From assembly GCF_001279525.1 (NCBI RefSeq), contig NZ_LGDY01000150.1:1-64000 (forward strand): a stretch of 64,000 nt of DNA, read 5' to 3'. The translations under genes and the position numbers were made by a program. Source of the stretch: Nocardia sp. NRRL S-836 (lineage in GTDB: Bacteria > Actinomycetota > Actinomycetes > Mycobacteriales > Pseudonocardiaceae). Shown in pieces: positions 24,009 to 33,083 of this stretch. How positions within the stretch are numbered: the first letter of the stretch is position 1; every line of letters begins with the position of its first letter. The notes beneath the pieces are model-generated. The model was given only the letters and a program-made list of their open reading frames with translations. It did no database searches and had not been told where the DNA came from.

Positions 24009-24856
24009 CCGCACTGCTGGAGAACCCGTCGCGCACCGGCGACCGGGACACACCGGCACCCGCTCGTCCACGCGGGACGCTGGCCCGGTTCGGCGACGCG
24101 CTGCTGACCGGCGCCGGCAAGGTCGCGGCCATCGCGGTCCTGCTGCTCGTCTGGGAGGCCGCGCCACGCCTCGGCCTCGTGGACGCCACGTTCCTGCCGC
24201 CGTTCTCGGCCGTCATGGCGGCGTGGTGGGACCTCGCGGTGAGCGGGAAGCTGCTCGACAACACGCAGGCGAGCCTCGTGCGGTCGTTGTCCGGCTTCGG
24301 TCTCGCCGTCGCGGCCGCCGTCCCGCTCGGCCTGCTCATCGGCTGGTACCGGCCGGTGGCGACGCTGCTCAGCCCGCTGCTGGAGGTGTTCCGCAACACC
24401 GCCGCGCTCGCGCTGCTGCCGGTGTTCGTGCTGCTGCTCGGCATCGGGGAGACGTCGAAGATCGCGATCGTGTTCTACGCGTGCACCTGGCCGATCCTGC
24501 TCAACACGATCAGCGCCGTGCGCGCCGTCGACCCGACGCTGCTCCGGCTGGCGAGGTCGATGGACCTGGGCGGGTTCCGGTTGTTCCAGAAGGTCATCCT
24601 GCCCGCCGCGGTGCCGACGGTGTTCACCGGCGTCCGGCTCGCGGGCGCGTTGTCGATCCTGGTGCTGGTGGCGGCGGAGATGGTCGGCGCCAAGGCGGGC
24701 CTGGGATACCTGGTCAACGCATCGCAGTTCAACTTCGCCATCCCGCAGATGTACGCGGGCATCGTCACGCTGTCCGCCATCGGCGTGCTGTTCAACCAGG
24801 TCCTGGTCAGTCTGGAGCGCCGCTTCACCTCGTGGCGCGTCCCGGTCGGAGCGTGA
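24005..24856 (+). CDS. ssuC: ABC transporter permease (SsuC/TauC-like)
   Basis: 283 aa, ATG 24005 (ATGA overlap). About six membrane helices after a Pro/Arg-rich cytoplasmic N terminus of some 40 residues. The EAA loop that docks on the ATPase is in TISAVRAVDPTLLRLARSMD. This is the BPD-transp-1 permease family of sulfonate/nitrate importers, and the GLGYLVNASQFNFAIPQMY segment is typical of SsuC. Forms the membrane channel with the ATPase encoded upstream. Nine bases separate it from the flavoprotein gene. Confidence 0.9.
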   Translation: MTALLENPSRTGDRDTPAPARPRGTLARFGDALLTGAGKVAAIAVLLLVWEAAPRLGLVDATFLPPFSAVMAAWWDLAVSGKLLDNTQASLVRSLSGFGLAVAAAVPLGLLIGWYRPVATLLSPLLEVFRNTAALALLPVFVLLLGIGETSKIAIVFYACTWPILLNTISAVRAVDPTLLRLARSMDLGGFRLFQKVILPAAVPTVFTGVRLAGALSILVLVAAEMVGAKAGLGYLVNASQFNFAIPQMYAGIVTLSAIGVLFNQVLVSLERRFTSWRVPVGA

Positions 24857-24865
24857 GGAGACGTC

Positions 24866-26422
24866 ATGACGCTCACCGCTGATGTGCTCGTGGCCGGAGG
24901 CGGTCCGGCCGCCACGTGGGCCGCGCTGAAGGCCGCGGAGTCCGGCGCCTCCGTGGTGCTGGCGGACAAGGGTTACTGCGGCACGAGCGGCGCGACCGCG
25001 TCGGGCGGCACCGGCGTCTGGTACGTGCCACCGGAGCCCGAGGCGCGCGAGGCCGCGATGGCGAGCCGGGAGGCGCTCGGCGGGTACCTCGCCGACCGCC
25101 GCTGGATGGCCAGGGTGCTCGACGAGACCTACGAGCGGGTCAACGAACTGGCCGAGGCCGCGCGCTACCCGTTCCCCGTGGGACCGGACGGCACGTCGCT
25201 GCGCACCGGTCTGCAGGGGCCGGAGTACATGCGGCGCCAGCGGATCCGGGTGAAGCGGGCCGGCGTCACAATCCTCGACCACAGCCCGGTGACCGAACTG
25301 CTCACCGCGGCGGACGGCGCGGTGGCGGGCGCGGCCGGGTACCGGCGGCAGGCGGACCGGGCGTTCGAGGTGCGCGCGGGCGCGGTCGTCGTCGCCACGG
25401 GCGGGTGCGCGTTCCTGAGCAAAGCGTTGGGGTGCAACGTGAACACCGGCGACGGCGCGCTGCTCGCCGCGGAGGTCGGCGCCGAGCTGTCCGGCATGGA
25501 GTTCTCCAACGCCTACGGCATCGCGCCCGAGCACACCTCGGTGACCAAGACGGCGTTCTACAACTACGCCACCTTCTACCGCGCCAACGGCGAGGTGCTG
25601 GAGGGCGCGGGCAGCCAGCGCGGCCGTTCGGTGATCGCGCGCACCCTGCTGTCCGAGAAGGTGTTCTGCAAGCTCGACCTGGCCGGCGACGCGGCACAGC
25701 GGGCGATGCGGCTGGCGCAGCCCAACTTCTTCCTCACCTTCGACCGGCTGGGCGTCAACCCGTTCACCGACCCGTTCGCCGTCACGCTCCTGGCGGAGGG
25801 CACCGTGCGCGGCACCGGCGGTATCCGCATCGTCGACGACGGCTGCGCCACCACCGTTCCCGGCCTCTACGCGGCGGGAGACGCCGCCACCCGCGAGCTG
25901 ATCTGCGGCGGGTTCACCGGCGGTGGCAGCCACAACGCCGCGTGGGCCATCTCCTCCGGCTCGTGGGCCGGCCGGGCGGCCGCGGAGTTCGCCCGCTCGC
26001 TGGGCAGCGGCGCCCGGCAGGTGAGCGCCGCCGGTGGTGCGGGGCTGCGCCCGACCGGCCGGTCCTCCGACGTCGACGTCGCGGAGGTCGTCCGGACCGT
26101 GCAGGCCGAGGTCCTGCCGTACGACAAGAACTACCTGCGGCACGGCGACGTGCTCCGGGCGGCGTTGCGGGAGCTCGACGGCGTCTGGGTTTCGGTGCGT
26201 GGCGGTCTGCGCACCGAAGGCGCGGCGGTGCTGCCCGCCCGGCAAGCGGCGGCGATGCTCGCCCACGCCCGGTGGATGTACACCTCGGCACTGGTGCGCC
26301 ACGAGAGCCGCGGCATGGCCAAGCGGCTCGACCACCCCGAGCTCGACCCCGCCCAGCACCACCGGATCACCTCCGGCGGGCTGGACGAGGTGTGGGCCCG
26401 CCCGGAGGGAGCGGCGGCATGA
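24866..26422 (+). CDS. AprA/fumarate-reductase-like FAD flavoprotein
   Basis: 518 aa. N-terminal FAD motif ADVLVAGGGPAATWAALKA, Ser/Gly-rich FAD loop GTSGATASGGTG, VVVATGGCAFLSKALG and C-terminal GLYAAGDAATRELICGGFTG, followed by a helical domain with RHESRGMAKRLDHPELD. This is the succinate dehydrogenase/fumarate reductase/adenylylsulfate reductase alpha-subunit superfamily. The next gene is a two-cluster ferredoxin like AprB, so the pair may form an AprBA-like complex. Its job in an organosulfur operon is unclear: reduction or oxidation of a sulfur intermediate such as sulfite/APS, or dehydrogenation of the carbon skeleton. I cannot tell which from the sequence. Confidence 0.8.
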   Translation: MTLTADVLVAGGGPAATWAALKAAESGASVVLADKGYCGTSGATASGGTGVWYVPPEPEAREAAMASREALGGYLADRRWMARVLDETYERVNELAEAARYPFPVGPDGTSLRTGLQGPEYMRRQRIRVKRAGVTILDHSPVTELLTAADGAVAGAAGYRRQADRAFEVRAGAVVVATGGCAFLSKALGCNVNTGDGALLAAEVGAELSGMEFSNAYGIAPEHTSVTKTAFYNYATFYRANGEVLEGAGSQRGRSVIARTLLSEKVFCKLDLAGDAAQRAMRLAQPNFFLTFDRLGVNPFTDPFAVTLLAEGTVRGTGGIRIVDDGCATTVPGLYAAGDAATRELICGGFTGGGSHNAAWAISSGSWAGRAAAEFARSLGSGARQVSAAGGAGLRPTGRSSDVDVAEVVRTVQAEVLPYDKNYLRHGDVLRAALRELDGVWVSVRGGLRTEGAAVLPARQAAAMLAHARWMYTSALVRHESRGMAKRLDHPELDPAQHHRITSGGLDEVWARPEGAAA

Positions 26423-26772
26423 TCGAGCTCGTCTCCGCCCAGCAGTGCATCGCCTGCGACAAGTGCATCGAGGTGTGCCCCACCAACGTCTTCGACCGCG
26501 GCGAGGACGGAACTCCGGTCGTCAGCCGGCAGTCCGACTGCCAGACCTGCTTCCAGTGCGAGGCCAACTGCCCGGCCGACGCGCTGTTCGTCGCGCCGCA
26601 CACCCACCCGCTCCCGCCGGACTCGTTCGCGCACGACGAGGAGCACCTGCGGCAGAGCGGTCTGCTCGGCAGCTACCGCCGCGAGATCGGCTGGGGGCGT
26701 GGCCGCACGCCGGGAGCCGCGCGGGCGATCGGCCCCGCGCTCTCCCCCACCGGCCCGCCGCTGATCTCATGA
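26419..26772 (+). CDS. Two-[4Fe-4S] ferredoxin (AprB-like)
   Basis: 117 aa, ATG 26419 overlapping the flavoprotein stop. Two full cluster motifs: CIACDKCIEVCP near residue 10 and CQTCFQCEANCP near residue 40, each supplying CxxCxxCxxxCP. After the clusters comes a tail of about 60 residues (PDSFAHDEEHLRQSGLLG, RREIGWGRGRTPG) that may wrap around the flavoprotein, as in AprB. It passes electrons between the AprA-like partner and an unknown donor. The tight overlap supports an obligate pair. Confidence 0.87.
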   Translation: MIELVSAQQCIACDKCIEVCPTNVFDRGEDGTPVVSRQSDCQTCFQCEANCPADALFVAPHTHPLPPDSFAHDEEHLRQSGLLGSYRREIGWGRGRTPGAARAIGPALSPTGPPLIS

Positions 26773-27929
26773 CCACGACGGCCTCGGTGGTGCTCGCCAC
26801 GGTGCTGCGGTGCGGCCCGATCGCCCGCAGCGGCATCGCGCGCACGTCAGGGCTGAGCCCGGCGGCGGTCACCCGCACCTGCGCGGCGCTCGCCGAGGCC
26901 GGGCTGCTCGTCGAGGTCCCGCAAGCCGTGCCGTACCAGGGCATCGGCCGCCCGCACGTGCCGGTGGACATCGACACCGGCCGGCACGTCGTGGCCGGTC
27001 TGCACGTCGCGCACCCGTACTGCACGCTGACGCTGCTCGACCTGCGCGGCCGGGTCCTGGTGCGGCGGACGATCCCCCACGCCACCCCGGACGACCCGCA
27101 CGAGGTGCTCACCACGGCCGCCGACGAGCTGCTCCGGCTGCACGCCGACCGGTTTCCCGGGCACGTCCCGATCGGCCTGGGGGTGGCGGCGGGCGGCTGG
27201 GTCGACCCCGAGAACGGCGTGATCGTCCGCCACGCCTCGCTGGGCTGGCGGGACACCGAGGTCAGGGCGCTGCTCACCGCCAGGACCGGCCTGCCGGTGC
27301 GCGTCGACAGCCACGCGAGGGCGCTGGCCCGCGCCGAGCAGCTCTTCGGCGCTTCCCGGGGCCACAACTCGTTGCTGCACCTGTTCGTCGGCAACGTCGT
27401 CGACGCGGCGATCGTGACGGGCGGCGCGGCGCACCGGGGACCGCGTTCGGCCGCCGGCGACGTGGCCCACCTGGCCCTCGGCGATCCCGCGATCACCTGC
27501 GAGTGCGGGAAGCGCGGCTGCCTGGAGGCCACCCTCTCCGACCGGGCCTGGGCCGCACGCGCCCACCGCGACGGCCTGATCGGCAGGCCGTACATCTTCG
27601 ACCTCGTCGACGACGCCGCCGCCGGTTCGCCCGCCGCCGCGGCACACCTGGCCGAACGAGCCCGCGCCGTCGGGCGGGCGGCCGCCGTGCTGTTCGACTT
27701 CCTCGACCCCGAGGTCCTGGTCGTCACCGAGCTCGGCACCAACCGGCTGCCCGGCTGCGCCGCGGCGCTGCGCGACGAGGTCGTGGCTATGTCACGCGCG
27801 TCCGCCGACGCGGTGCTGACTAGCAGCTTCGGCGCGGACGTGCTGGCGGTCGCGGCCGGTGCCGTGCAGCTCGACGTCCTCTACGCCGATCCGTTGAACA
27901 TCCGAAACCCCGTCTGGCAGGGAGTCTGA
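26769..27929 (+). CDS. ROK-family regulator within the sulfur operon
   Basis: 386 aa, ATG 26769 overlapping the ferredoxin stop. N-terminal winged helix (VLRCGPIARSGIARTSGLSP, VTRTCAALAEAGLLVE) marks it as a repressor-type ROK protein rather than a kinase. The ROK domain has VVAGLHVAHPYCTLTLLDLR, and the zinc motif CECGKRGCLEATLSD is present. The middle catalytic region lacks a clear sugar-kinase DxGxT loop, so enzymic activity is doubtful. Its ligand is unknown; ROK repressors usually sense sugars, so its place inside a sulfur gene set suggests control by a sulfonated sugar or related metabolite. That is inference. Confidence 0.82.
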   Translation: MTTTASVVLATVLRCGPIARSGIARTSGLSPAAVTRTCAALAEAGLLVEVPQAVPYQGIGRPHVPVDIDTGRHVVAGLHVAHPYCTLTLLDLRGRVLVRRTIPHATPDDPHEVLTTAADELLRLHADRFPGHVPIGLGVAAGGWVDPENGVIVRHASLGWRDTEVRALLTARTGLPVRVDSHARALARAEQLFGASRGHNSLLHLFVGNVVDAAIVTGGAAHRGPRSAAGDVAHLALGDPAITCECGKRGCLEATLSDRAWAARAHRDGLIGRPYIFDLVDDAAAGSPAAAAHLAERARAVGRAAAVLFDFLDPEVLVVTELGTNRLPGCAAALRDEVVAMSRASADAVLTSSFGADVLAVAAGAVQLDVLYADPLNIRNPVWQGV

Positions 27930-27931
27930 AG

Positions 27932-29278
27932 TTGTCCGCACGCGAGTTGCACCTGAACGCGTTCCTGATGGGCGTCGGTCACCACGAGGCCGCCTGGCGG
28001 CACCCGCGCACCGACCCGCGCGCCCTGGACGACGTCACCCACTTCCAGAACCTCGCCCGCATCGCCGAGCGCGGCACGTTCGACTCGGTGTTCCTCGCCG
28101 ACGGCGTCCAGATCTGGGGCGACGTGCGGCACACCGCCGCCGGCCGGTTCGAGCCCCTCACCCTGCTCACCGCCCTCGCGCAGGCGACCAGCCACATCGG
28201 ACTGATCGCCACCGCGTCCACCGGGTTCAGCGAGCCCTACAACCTCGCCCGCCTGTTCTCCTCCCTCGACCACATCAGCGGCGGGCGCGCGGGCTGGAAC
28301 ATCGTCACCACCGCACAGGACCGGTCGGCGCAGAACTTCAACCGCGAGGTCAACACCGAGCACGCCGAGCGGTACCGGCGCGCCGACGAGTTCCTCGACG
28401 TCGTCACCGCCCTGTGGGACTCCTGGGAGGACGACGCGCTGGTCCTGGACCAGGCCACCGGCGTGTTCGCCGACGAGACCAAGGTCCACGAGATCGGCCA
28501 CAAGGGACGGTTCTTCTCGGTGCGCGGCCCGCTCAACGCCGTGCGCAGCCCACAGGGACACCCGTTGCTCGTGCAGGCGGGCTCCAGCCAGGACGGCAGG
28601 GCGTTCGCCGCGGCCTGGGCCGAGGCGGTGTTCACCGCCCAGCAGACCCACGCCGAGGCCACCGCGTTCTACAGCGACCTCAAACGCCGCGCCGAGGCCT
28701 CCGGACGCCCCGCGGACGGGCTGAAGGTGTTGCCGGGCATCGTTGCCGTGCTCGGCGGCACCGAGGCCGAGGCCCAGGCGCTCGCCGCCGAGCTCGACGA
28801 CCTGATCATCCCCGCCCGCGCCGTGCGCCAGCTGACCGAGCTGATCGGCATCGACCTCACCACGCACCCGCTCGACGAGCACCTGCCGCCGCTGCCTCCC
28901 GTCAGCCACGTCAACGGCGCGAAGAGCCGCTTCGAACTGGTGCGGGACCTGGCCGAACGCGAGAAGCTGACCCTGCGGCAGCTGCTCGGCCGGCTCGGCG
29001 GCGGACGCGGCCACCAGGTCGTCGCCGGCACGCCCGAGCAGCTCGCGGACCACGTCGAGCTGTGGTTCACCACGGGCGCCGCCGACGGTTTCAACGTGAT
29101 GGCACCGCTGCTGCCCTCCGGCCTCGAGGACTTCGTCGAGCACGTCGTGCCGCTGCTGCGGGCCCGCGGCCTGTTCCGCACCGAGTACACCGGCCGCACC
29201 CTGCGCGAGCACTACGGCCTGCCCCGCCCGGTCAGCCGGTTCACCGTGCCGGACCAGGCCGGCGCACGCCTGGCGTAG
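27932..29278 (+). CDS. FMN-dependent monooxygenase (NtaA/SnaA/DszA/SsuD superfamily)
   Basis: 448 aa from TTG 27932 with GGGAGT upstream. Bacterial luciferase-like TIM barrel of the NtaA/SnaA/DszA class: LAEHGTFDSVFLAD-like ERGTFDSVFLADG, GLIATASTGFSEPYNLARLF, DHISGGRAGWNIVTT, HPLLVQAGSSQDGR and the C-terminal GAADGFNVMAPLLPSGLEDF. These use FMNH2 from a separate reductase and O2 to break C-S or C-N bonds, for example desulfonation of sulfonates or sulfones. Last gene of the sulfur operon; a strong hairpin follows. No flavin reductase gene is present in this window. Confidence 0.9.
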   Translation: MSARELHLNAFLMGVGHHEAAWRHPRTDPRALDDVTHFQNLARIAERGTFDSVFLADGVQIWGDVRHTAAGRFEPLTLLTALAQATSHIGLIATASTGFSEPYNLARLFSSLDHISGGRAGWNIVTTAQDRSAQNFNREVNTEHAERYRRADEFLDVVTALWDSWEDDALVLDQATGVFADETKVHEIGHKGRFFSVRGPLNAVRSPQGHPLLVQAGSSQDGRAFAAAWAEAVFTAQQTHAEATAFYSDLKRRAEASGRPADGLKVLPGIVAVLGGTEAEAQALAAELDDLIIPARAVRQLTELIGIDLTTHPLDEHLPPLPPVSHVNGAKSRFELVRDLAEREKLTLRQLLGRLGGGRGHQVVAGTPEQLADHVELWFTTGAADGFNVMAPLLPSGLEDFVEHVVPLLRARGLFRTEYTGRTLREHYGLPRPVSRFTVPDQAGARLA

Positions 29279-29286
29279 GCGCCTTT

Positions 29287-29332
29287 CACGGCCCCGGTGG
29301 CTCTCGTGACCGCGAGAACCACCGGGGCCGTG
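29287..29332 (+). terminator. Strong hairpin terminator of the sulfur operon
   Basis: Bases 29287-29300 (CACGGCCCCGGTGG) and 29319-29332 pair perfectly (14 bp), and the loop contains a further small stem, TCTCG/CGAGA. It begins 8 bases after the monooxygenase stop. No U-tract follows. The stretch from 29333 to 29513 holds no gene or site I can name. Confidence 0.8.
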
Positions 29333-29513
29333 GCACACGGATCGACAGGCACGACACGTGACGCGGTCACTTTCCTCGTCGCGCCACTGTTTTCGCACCC
29401 TCTGGAGGGACGCTCGATCGGGCGACACAGGCAGCCGCACCAACCCGGTGGCAATAGCTTCCGGTGCGACAGCCCAGCGGTCCGGCGGCATCCGATGCAG
29501 AGGGAGTCCTTGC

Positions 29514-31736
29514 GTGTTCAGAGGTATCGGCCGTTTCGTCACCGGGCACGCACGCGCCGTCCTCGTCGCCGGCGCGCTGGTGGTGATCGGCGCCGGCGTG
29601 CTCGGCTTCACCACCTCCGGTGCTCTGACGACGTCCGGTTTCGGTGACCCGAGCTCGGAGTCCTGGCGGGCGCAGACCCTCATCGAGGAACGGTTCGGCG
29701 GTCACGTCAACGCCCTGGTCCTGATCACCGCCCGCACCGGCACGGTCGACGACGCGGCGGTGCGCAAGGCCGGCAGCGAGCTGACCGCGCGCCTGGCGGC
29801 CGACCCGGTGCTGTCCGATGTGACCTCCTACTTCACCACCGGGATGCCGCAGCTGCGCTCCGACGACGGCCGGCAGGCGCTCGCCCTCGGCCAGTTCGCC
29901 GGAGGCTTCGGCAGCAACGAGAAGACCGTCGAGCGGCTGCGCGAGCGGTACGCCGGCGACCGAGGTGCGATCACCGTCCACATCGGCGGCACGGCGGCGG
30001 TCGAGCTGGACGCCGACCGGCAGCTCGCCGACGACCTGCTGCTGGCCGAGCTGATCGCCGTGCCGGTGATCCTGCTCCTGCTCGTGCTCGCCTTCCGCAC
30101 GATCGTGGCCGCCACGCTACCGTTGCTCATGGCCGGTGCCGCGATCGTGTGCACCATCGCCGAGCTTTCGGTCATCGGGTCGCTGACCGACGTGTCGATC
30201 TACTCCATCAACATGGCCGTCGGCCTGGGCCTCGGACTGGCCGTCGACTACGCGCTGCTGACGACGAGCCGGTTCCGCGAGGAGCTGGCCGCCGGGCTCG
30301 ACACCTCCGCCGCGGTGGTCCGCACCGTGCAGACCGCCGGCCGCACGATCGTGTTCAGCGCCGTGACTGTGGCCGCCGCGCTCGCCGTGCTGCTGTTGTT
30401 CCCGATGTACTTCCTGCGCTCGTTCGCCTACGCCGGGATCGGGGTGGTCGTCGCTTCCGCGGCCGGAGCGGTGCTCGTGCTGCCCGCGGCGTTGACCGTG
30501 CTGGGTCCGAAGGTCAACGCCGGCCGCCTGCCGTGGGGGCACCGGTACCCCCTCGCTTCCGGGTCGGCGTTCTGGGGAAGGCTCGCCGACACGGCCATGC
30601 GGCGGCCGCTGCTCACCGGCGTGCCGGTCGTCGTCCTGCTGCTGCTGGCAGCCGTGCCGCTGCTGCGGGCGGAGCTCGGCATGCCCGACGACCGGGTGCT
30701 ACCGGCTCCGGCCCACAGCCGGGTGGTGGGCGACGCGTTGCGCGAACACTTCCGCACCGAGGACGGCAGGGCGATCCAGGTCGTCGTGCAGGGCACCACC
30801 ACGCCGGCCGCGGTCGCACGCCACGCACGCCGGATCTCCGAGCTCCCCGGCGTGCTGCGGGTGGCGTCCAGCGCGGGGACGTTCGTCCGCGGTCACGGCA
30901 GCGGCCCGCCTCCCGCCGGCGCCACGCTCGCCCGCGCCGACAACCAGCGCCTCCTCGTGGCGGCCGAACCGGACCCCAGCTCCGCGCGGGCGCGTGAACT
31001 GATCAGCGCGATCCGCGCGTTGCCGCAGCCGCCCGGCACATCGGTCGCGGTCGGCGGCGACGCAGCGCTCCTGGCGGACAGCCAGGACGCGATCGGAGAC
31101 CGTCTCCCATTGGCGCTCGCGTTGATCGCGATCACCACGTTCATCCTCCTGTTCCTGTTCACCGGGAGCGTTCTGCAACCGTTGCGGGCGCTGGCGTTCA
31201 ACGTGCTCGGCCTGTCCGCCACGCTCGGCGTGCTGGTGCTGATCTTCCAGGAGGGGTGGCTGTCGTCGGTCCTCGGCTTCACGCCGTGGCCGCTCAACAT
31301 CTGCATGCTGGTGCTGATGTTCACCATCATCCTCGGCCTGTCGATGGACTACGAGCTGTTCGTGGTGAGCCGGATCAAGGAAGCCCACGACCAGGGCGCC
31401 GACCACCACTCGGCGGTGGTCCTCGGGATGTCCCGCACCGGCCGGCTCGTGTCCACCGCCGCGGCGCTGATCGCGGTCAGCCTCTTCGCCTTCGCCATCA
31501 GCGGCGTGAGCTTCGTCCAGATGTTCGGCATCGGAGCGGGCCTGGCGGTCCTGCTGGACGCCACGCTCATCCGCGGCGTGCTGATGCCGGTCGGCATGCG
31601 GATGCTCGGACGCCACGCGTGGTGGGCCCCCGCGCCGATGCGCCGCCTGCACCGGCGCATCGGTCTGCGCGAGACGCCGGACGTGCCCGTCCAGACGGCT
31701 CAACCACGCCGTCCTGTCCCCGAAACCGTCCGGTAG
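29514..31736 (+). CDS. MMPL-family RND transporter
   Basis: 740 aa from GTG 29514, preceded by AGAGGGAG. Two repeats, each with one helix, a large extracellular loop and five helices: first helix AVLVAGALVVIGAGVLGF; VGLGLGLAVDYALLTTSRF and its twin IILGLSMDYELFVVSRIKE carry the Asp/Tyr proton-relay motif in the middle helices. This is the MmpL/ActII-3 type that exports lipids or antibiotics using the proton gradient. No regulator is adjacent. It could export a product of either biosynthetic cluster, or a cell-envelope lipid; nothing in the sequence decides. Its own transcript, with terminators on both sides not obvious downstream. Confidence 0.9.
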   Translation: MFRGIGRFVTGHARAVLVAGALVVIGAGVLGFTTSGALTTSGFGDPSSESWRAQTLIEERFGGHVNALVLITARTGTVDDAAVRKAGSELTARLAADPVLSDVTSYFTTGMPQLRSDDGRQALALGQFAGGFGSNEKTVERLRERYAGDRGAITVHIGGTAAVELDADRQLADDLLLAELIAVPVILLLLVLAFRTIVAATLPLLMAGAAIVCTIAELSVIGSLTDVSIYSINMAVGLGLGLAVDYALLTTSRFREELAAGLDTSAAVVRTVQTAGRTIVFSAVTVAAALAVLLLFPMYFLRSFAYAGIGVVVASAAGAVLVLPAALTVLGPKVNAGRLPWGHRYPLASGSAFWGRLADTAMRRPLLTGVPVVVLLLLAAVPLLRAELGMPDDRVLPAPAHSRVVGDALREHFRTEDGRAIQVVVQGTTTPAAVARHARRISELPGVLRVASSAGTFVRGHGSGPPPAGATLARADNQRLLVAAEPDPSSARARELISAIRALPQPPGTSVAVGGDAALLADSQDAIGDRLPLALALIAITTFILLFLFTGSVLQPLRALAFNVLGLSATLGVLVLIFQEGWLSSVLGFTPWPLNICMLVLMFTIILGLSMDYELFVVSRIKEAHDQGADHHSAVVLGMSRTGRLVSTAAALIAVSLFAFAISGVSFVQMFGIGAGLAVLLDATLIRGVLMPVGMRMLGRHAWWAPAPMRRLHRRIGLRETPDVPVQTAQPRRPVPETVR

Positions 31737-31828
31737 CTCGCGGGTGGGATTGGTCCTGGCGGGTGTGTGGTCGTGTTGGTTCGTCGGCCGGTGAGGTTTT
31801 GGTTTCGGTTAACACTGAAGTAATCATG

Positions 31829-31845
31829 TTGACAAGGATTAATCC
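31829..31845 (+). promoter_or_regulatory. TTGACA box and GGATTAATCC palindrome upstream of reductase gene
   Basis: In an AT-rich pocket unusual for this DNA, TTGACA (31829-31834) is followed at once by the perfect 10-base palindrome GGATTAATCC (31836-31845). A -10 box at the standard distance is poor, so this is a candidate operator or promoter for the reductase at 31948. The rest of 31737-31947 holds GT-rich sequence without a gene. Confidence 0.4.
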
Positions 31846-31947
31846 GTTTCAGGACTCGGCTGAAATCCCGGCTCCGGGTTGTCGAAACGGGCTCCGCGCG
31901 ATCGACGTGGTGGTGACAGCACGACGAACCCGGAAGGAACCACCACC

Positions 31948-32514
31948 ATGGGACTGGTCATCTGCGACATGTCGATCTCGCTCGACGGCTACGTCACCGG
32001 CCCGAACGCCAGCCGCGAGAACCCGTTCGGCGACGGCGCCGACAGCCTGCACGACTGGATCTTCAAAGACCCCACCGACACGGACCGCCAGTACCTCCAG
32101 GACGCGATCACCCACTGCGGTGCCCTGGTCATGGGCCGCACGTCGTTCGACAAGACCGTGCACGAGTGGGGCCCCGGCGGCCCGGTCCCCGGCTGCCCGA
32201 ACTTCGTGGTCACCCACAACGCGCCGGCCGAGGACCACCCCGGCTACACCTTCGTCACGGACGGGGTCGCGAGCGCGATCGAGCAGGCGCAGCAGGCCGC
32301 CGGCGACAGGTGGGTCGGCCTGCACGGCGCCACGGTCATGCAGCAGGCCCTGCCACTCGGCCTGGTCGACGAGATCTTCGTGCACGTGGTCCCGCTGCTC
32401 ATCGGCGGCGGCACACCGCTCTTCGCCGCACTCGGCTCGGCGATCAGGCTGGAGCGCCTCGAGACGCACGCCTCCCCCGCCGTCGACCACCTGCGGTACC
32501 GGGTGCTCAAGTAG
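31948..32514 (+). CDS. Dihydrofolate-reductase/RibD C-terminal-like reductase
   Basis: 188 aa; ATG 31948 follows GGAAGGAAC. RibD-C/YyaP-type fold: MGLVICDMSISLDGYVTGPN at the N terminus, ALVMGRTSFDKTVHEWG (NADPH-binding Arg-Thr), VTDGVASAIEQAQQAAGDRW, LHGATVMQQALPLGLVDEI and VVPLLIGGGTPLF. Stand-alone members are NADPH-dependent reductases of unknown substrate and are common singletons in actinomycetes. Soluble, not linked in an operon with neighbours. Start chosen by ribosome site and conserved N terminus. Confidence 0.87.
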   Translation: MGLVICDMSISLDGYVTGPNASRENPFGDGADSLHDWIFKDPTDTDRQYLQDAITHCGALVMGRTSFDKTVHEWGPGGPVPGCPNFVVTHNAPAEDHPGYTFVTDGVASAIEQAQQAAGDRWVGLHGATVMQQALPLGLVDEIFVHVVPLLIGGGTPLFAALGSAIRLERLETHASPAVDHLRYRVLK

Positions 32515-32664
32515 TCCTCACGCACTCCAGGGCCGGTGCCGCCGTTCCTGCCTGCGCAACCCCGCAGGCAGGCGGGTACGCGGTGTCGGTCGTTCGACCC
32601 ACTGTGCGCGGACGCTGCGGCGGATATCTTGCGACCGATGTCCGCAACCCCTCGGAGGAGCACC

Positions 32665-32982
32665 ATGACGACCACCCGGCGCGTTCTCACCGGTCTGGCC
32701 GCCGCAGGTCTTGTCATCTCGGTCCTGGGCACGGGATCCGCCGGCGCCGCGACGAAGGGCAAGATCTACATCTCCAACAACTGCGGCAAGGCGGTCTCCA
32801 CCACCATCCACCTCACCAACGGGTCGATGATCGCGGGCACCGGCGCGGCTCCGGCCGGCAGCTACTTCGGCTACCCGGTCAACCCCGGCACCTACCAGGT
32901 CCGCGTGCCCGCCGGAAACCGGAACGTGACGATCCTCGACCTCGGCAGCAAGGCGCACACGGCCGTCGTCAGGGCCTGCTGA
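32665..32982 (+). CDS. Small secreted protein, 105 aa
   Basis: ATG 32665 follows CGGAGGAG and opens a signal peptide (MTTTRRVLTGLAAAGLVISV, AxA-type site at SAGAATKG). The mature part is about 75 residues, beta-rich (KIYISNNCGKAVSTTIHLTN, GYPVNPGTYQVRVPAG), with two Cys: one near the start of the mature domain (NNCGKA) and one as the last residue (VVRAC), suggesting a disulfide that closes the domain. Not recognised as a known family; the layout recalls small beta-sandwich proteins, so I leave function open. An in-frame ATG at 32638 is possible but lacks the ribosome site. Confidence 0.7.
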   Translation: MTTTRRVLTGLAAAGLVISVLGTGSAGAATKGKIYISNNCGKAVSTTIHLTNGSMIAGTGAAPAGSYFGYPVNPGTYQVRVPAGNRNVTILDLGSKAHTAVVRAC

Positions 32983-33038
32983 CACCCCACAGGCGCTGAA
33001 GCCGGACCGCCGCCCTCCAGCACGCCGGGGTCGACGAC

Positions 33039-33083
33039 GGACCAGGCCGGGAACGTCCGATGTGGACGCTCCCGGCCTGGTCC
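33039..33083 (+). terminator. Long hairpin terminator
   Basis: Bases 33039-33052 (GGACCAGGCCGGGA) pair perfectly with 33070-33083, and the loop holds a further CGTCC/GGACG stem. It follows the small secreted protein gene by 57 bases and precedes the FAH-family gene. Confidence 0.75.

Noticed and set aside
31829..31845. GGATTAATCC palindrome as a mobile-element end
   Set aside because: No matching end, target duplication or transposase within the window.
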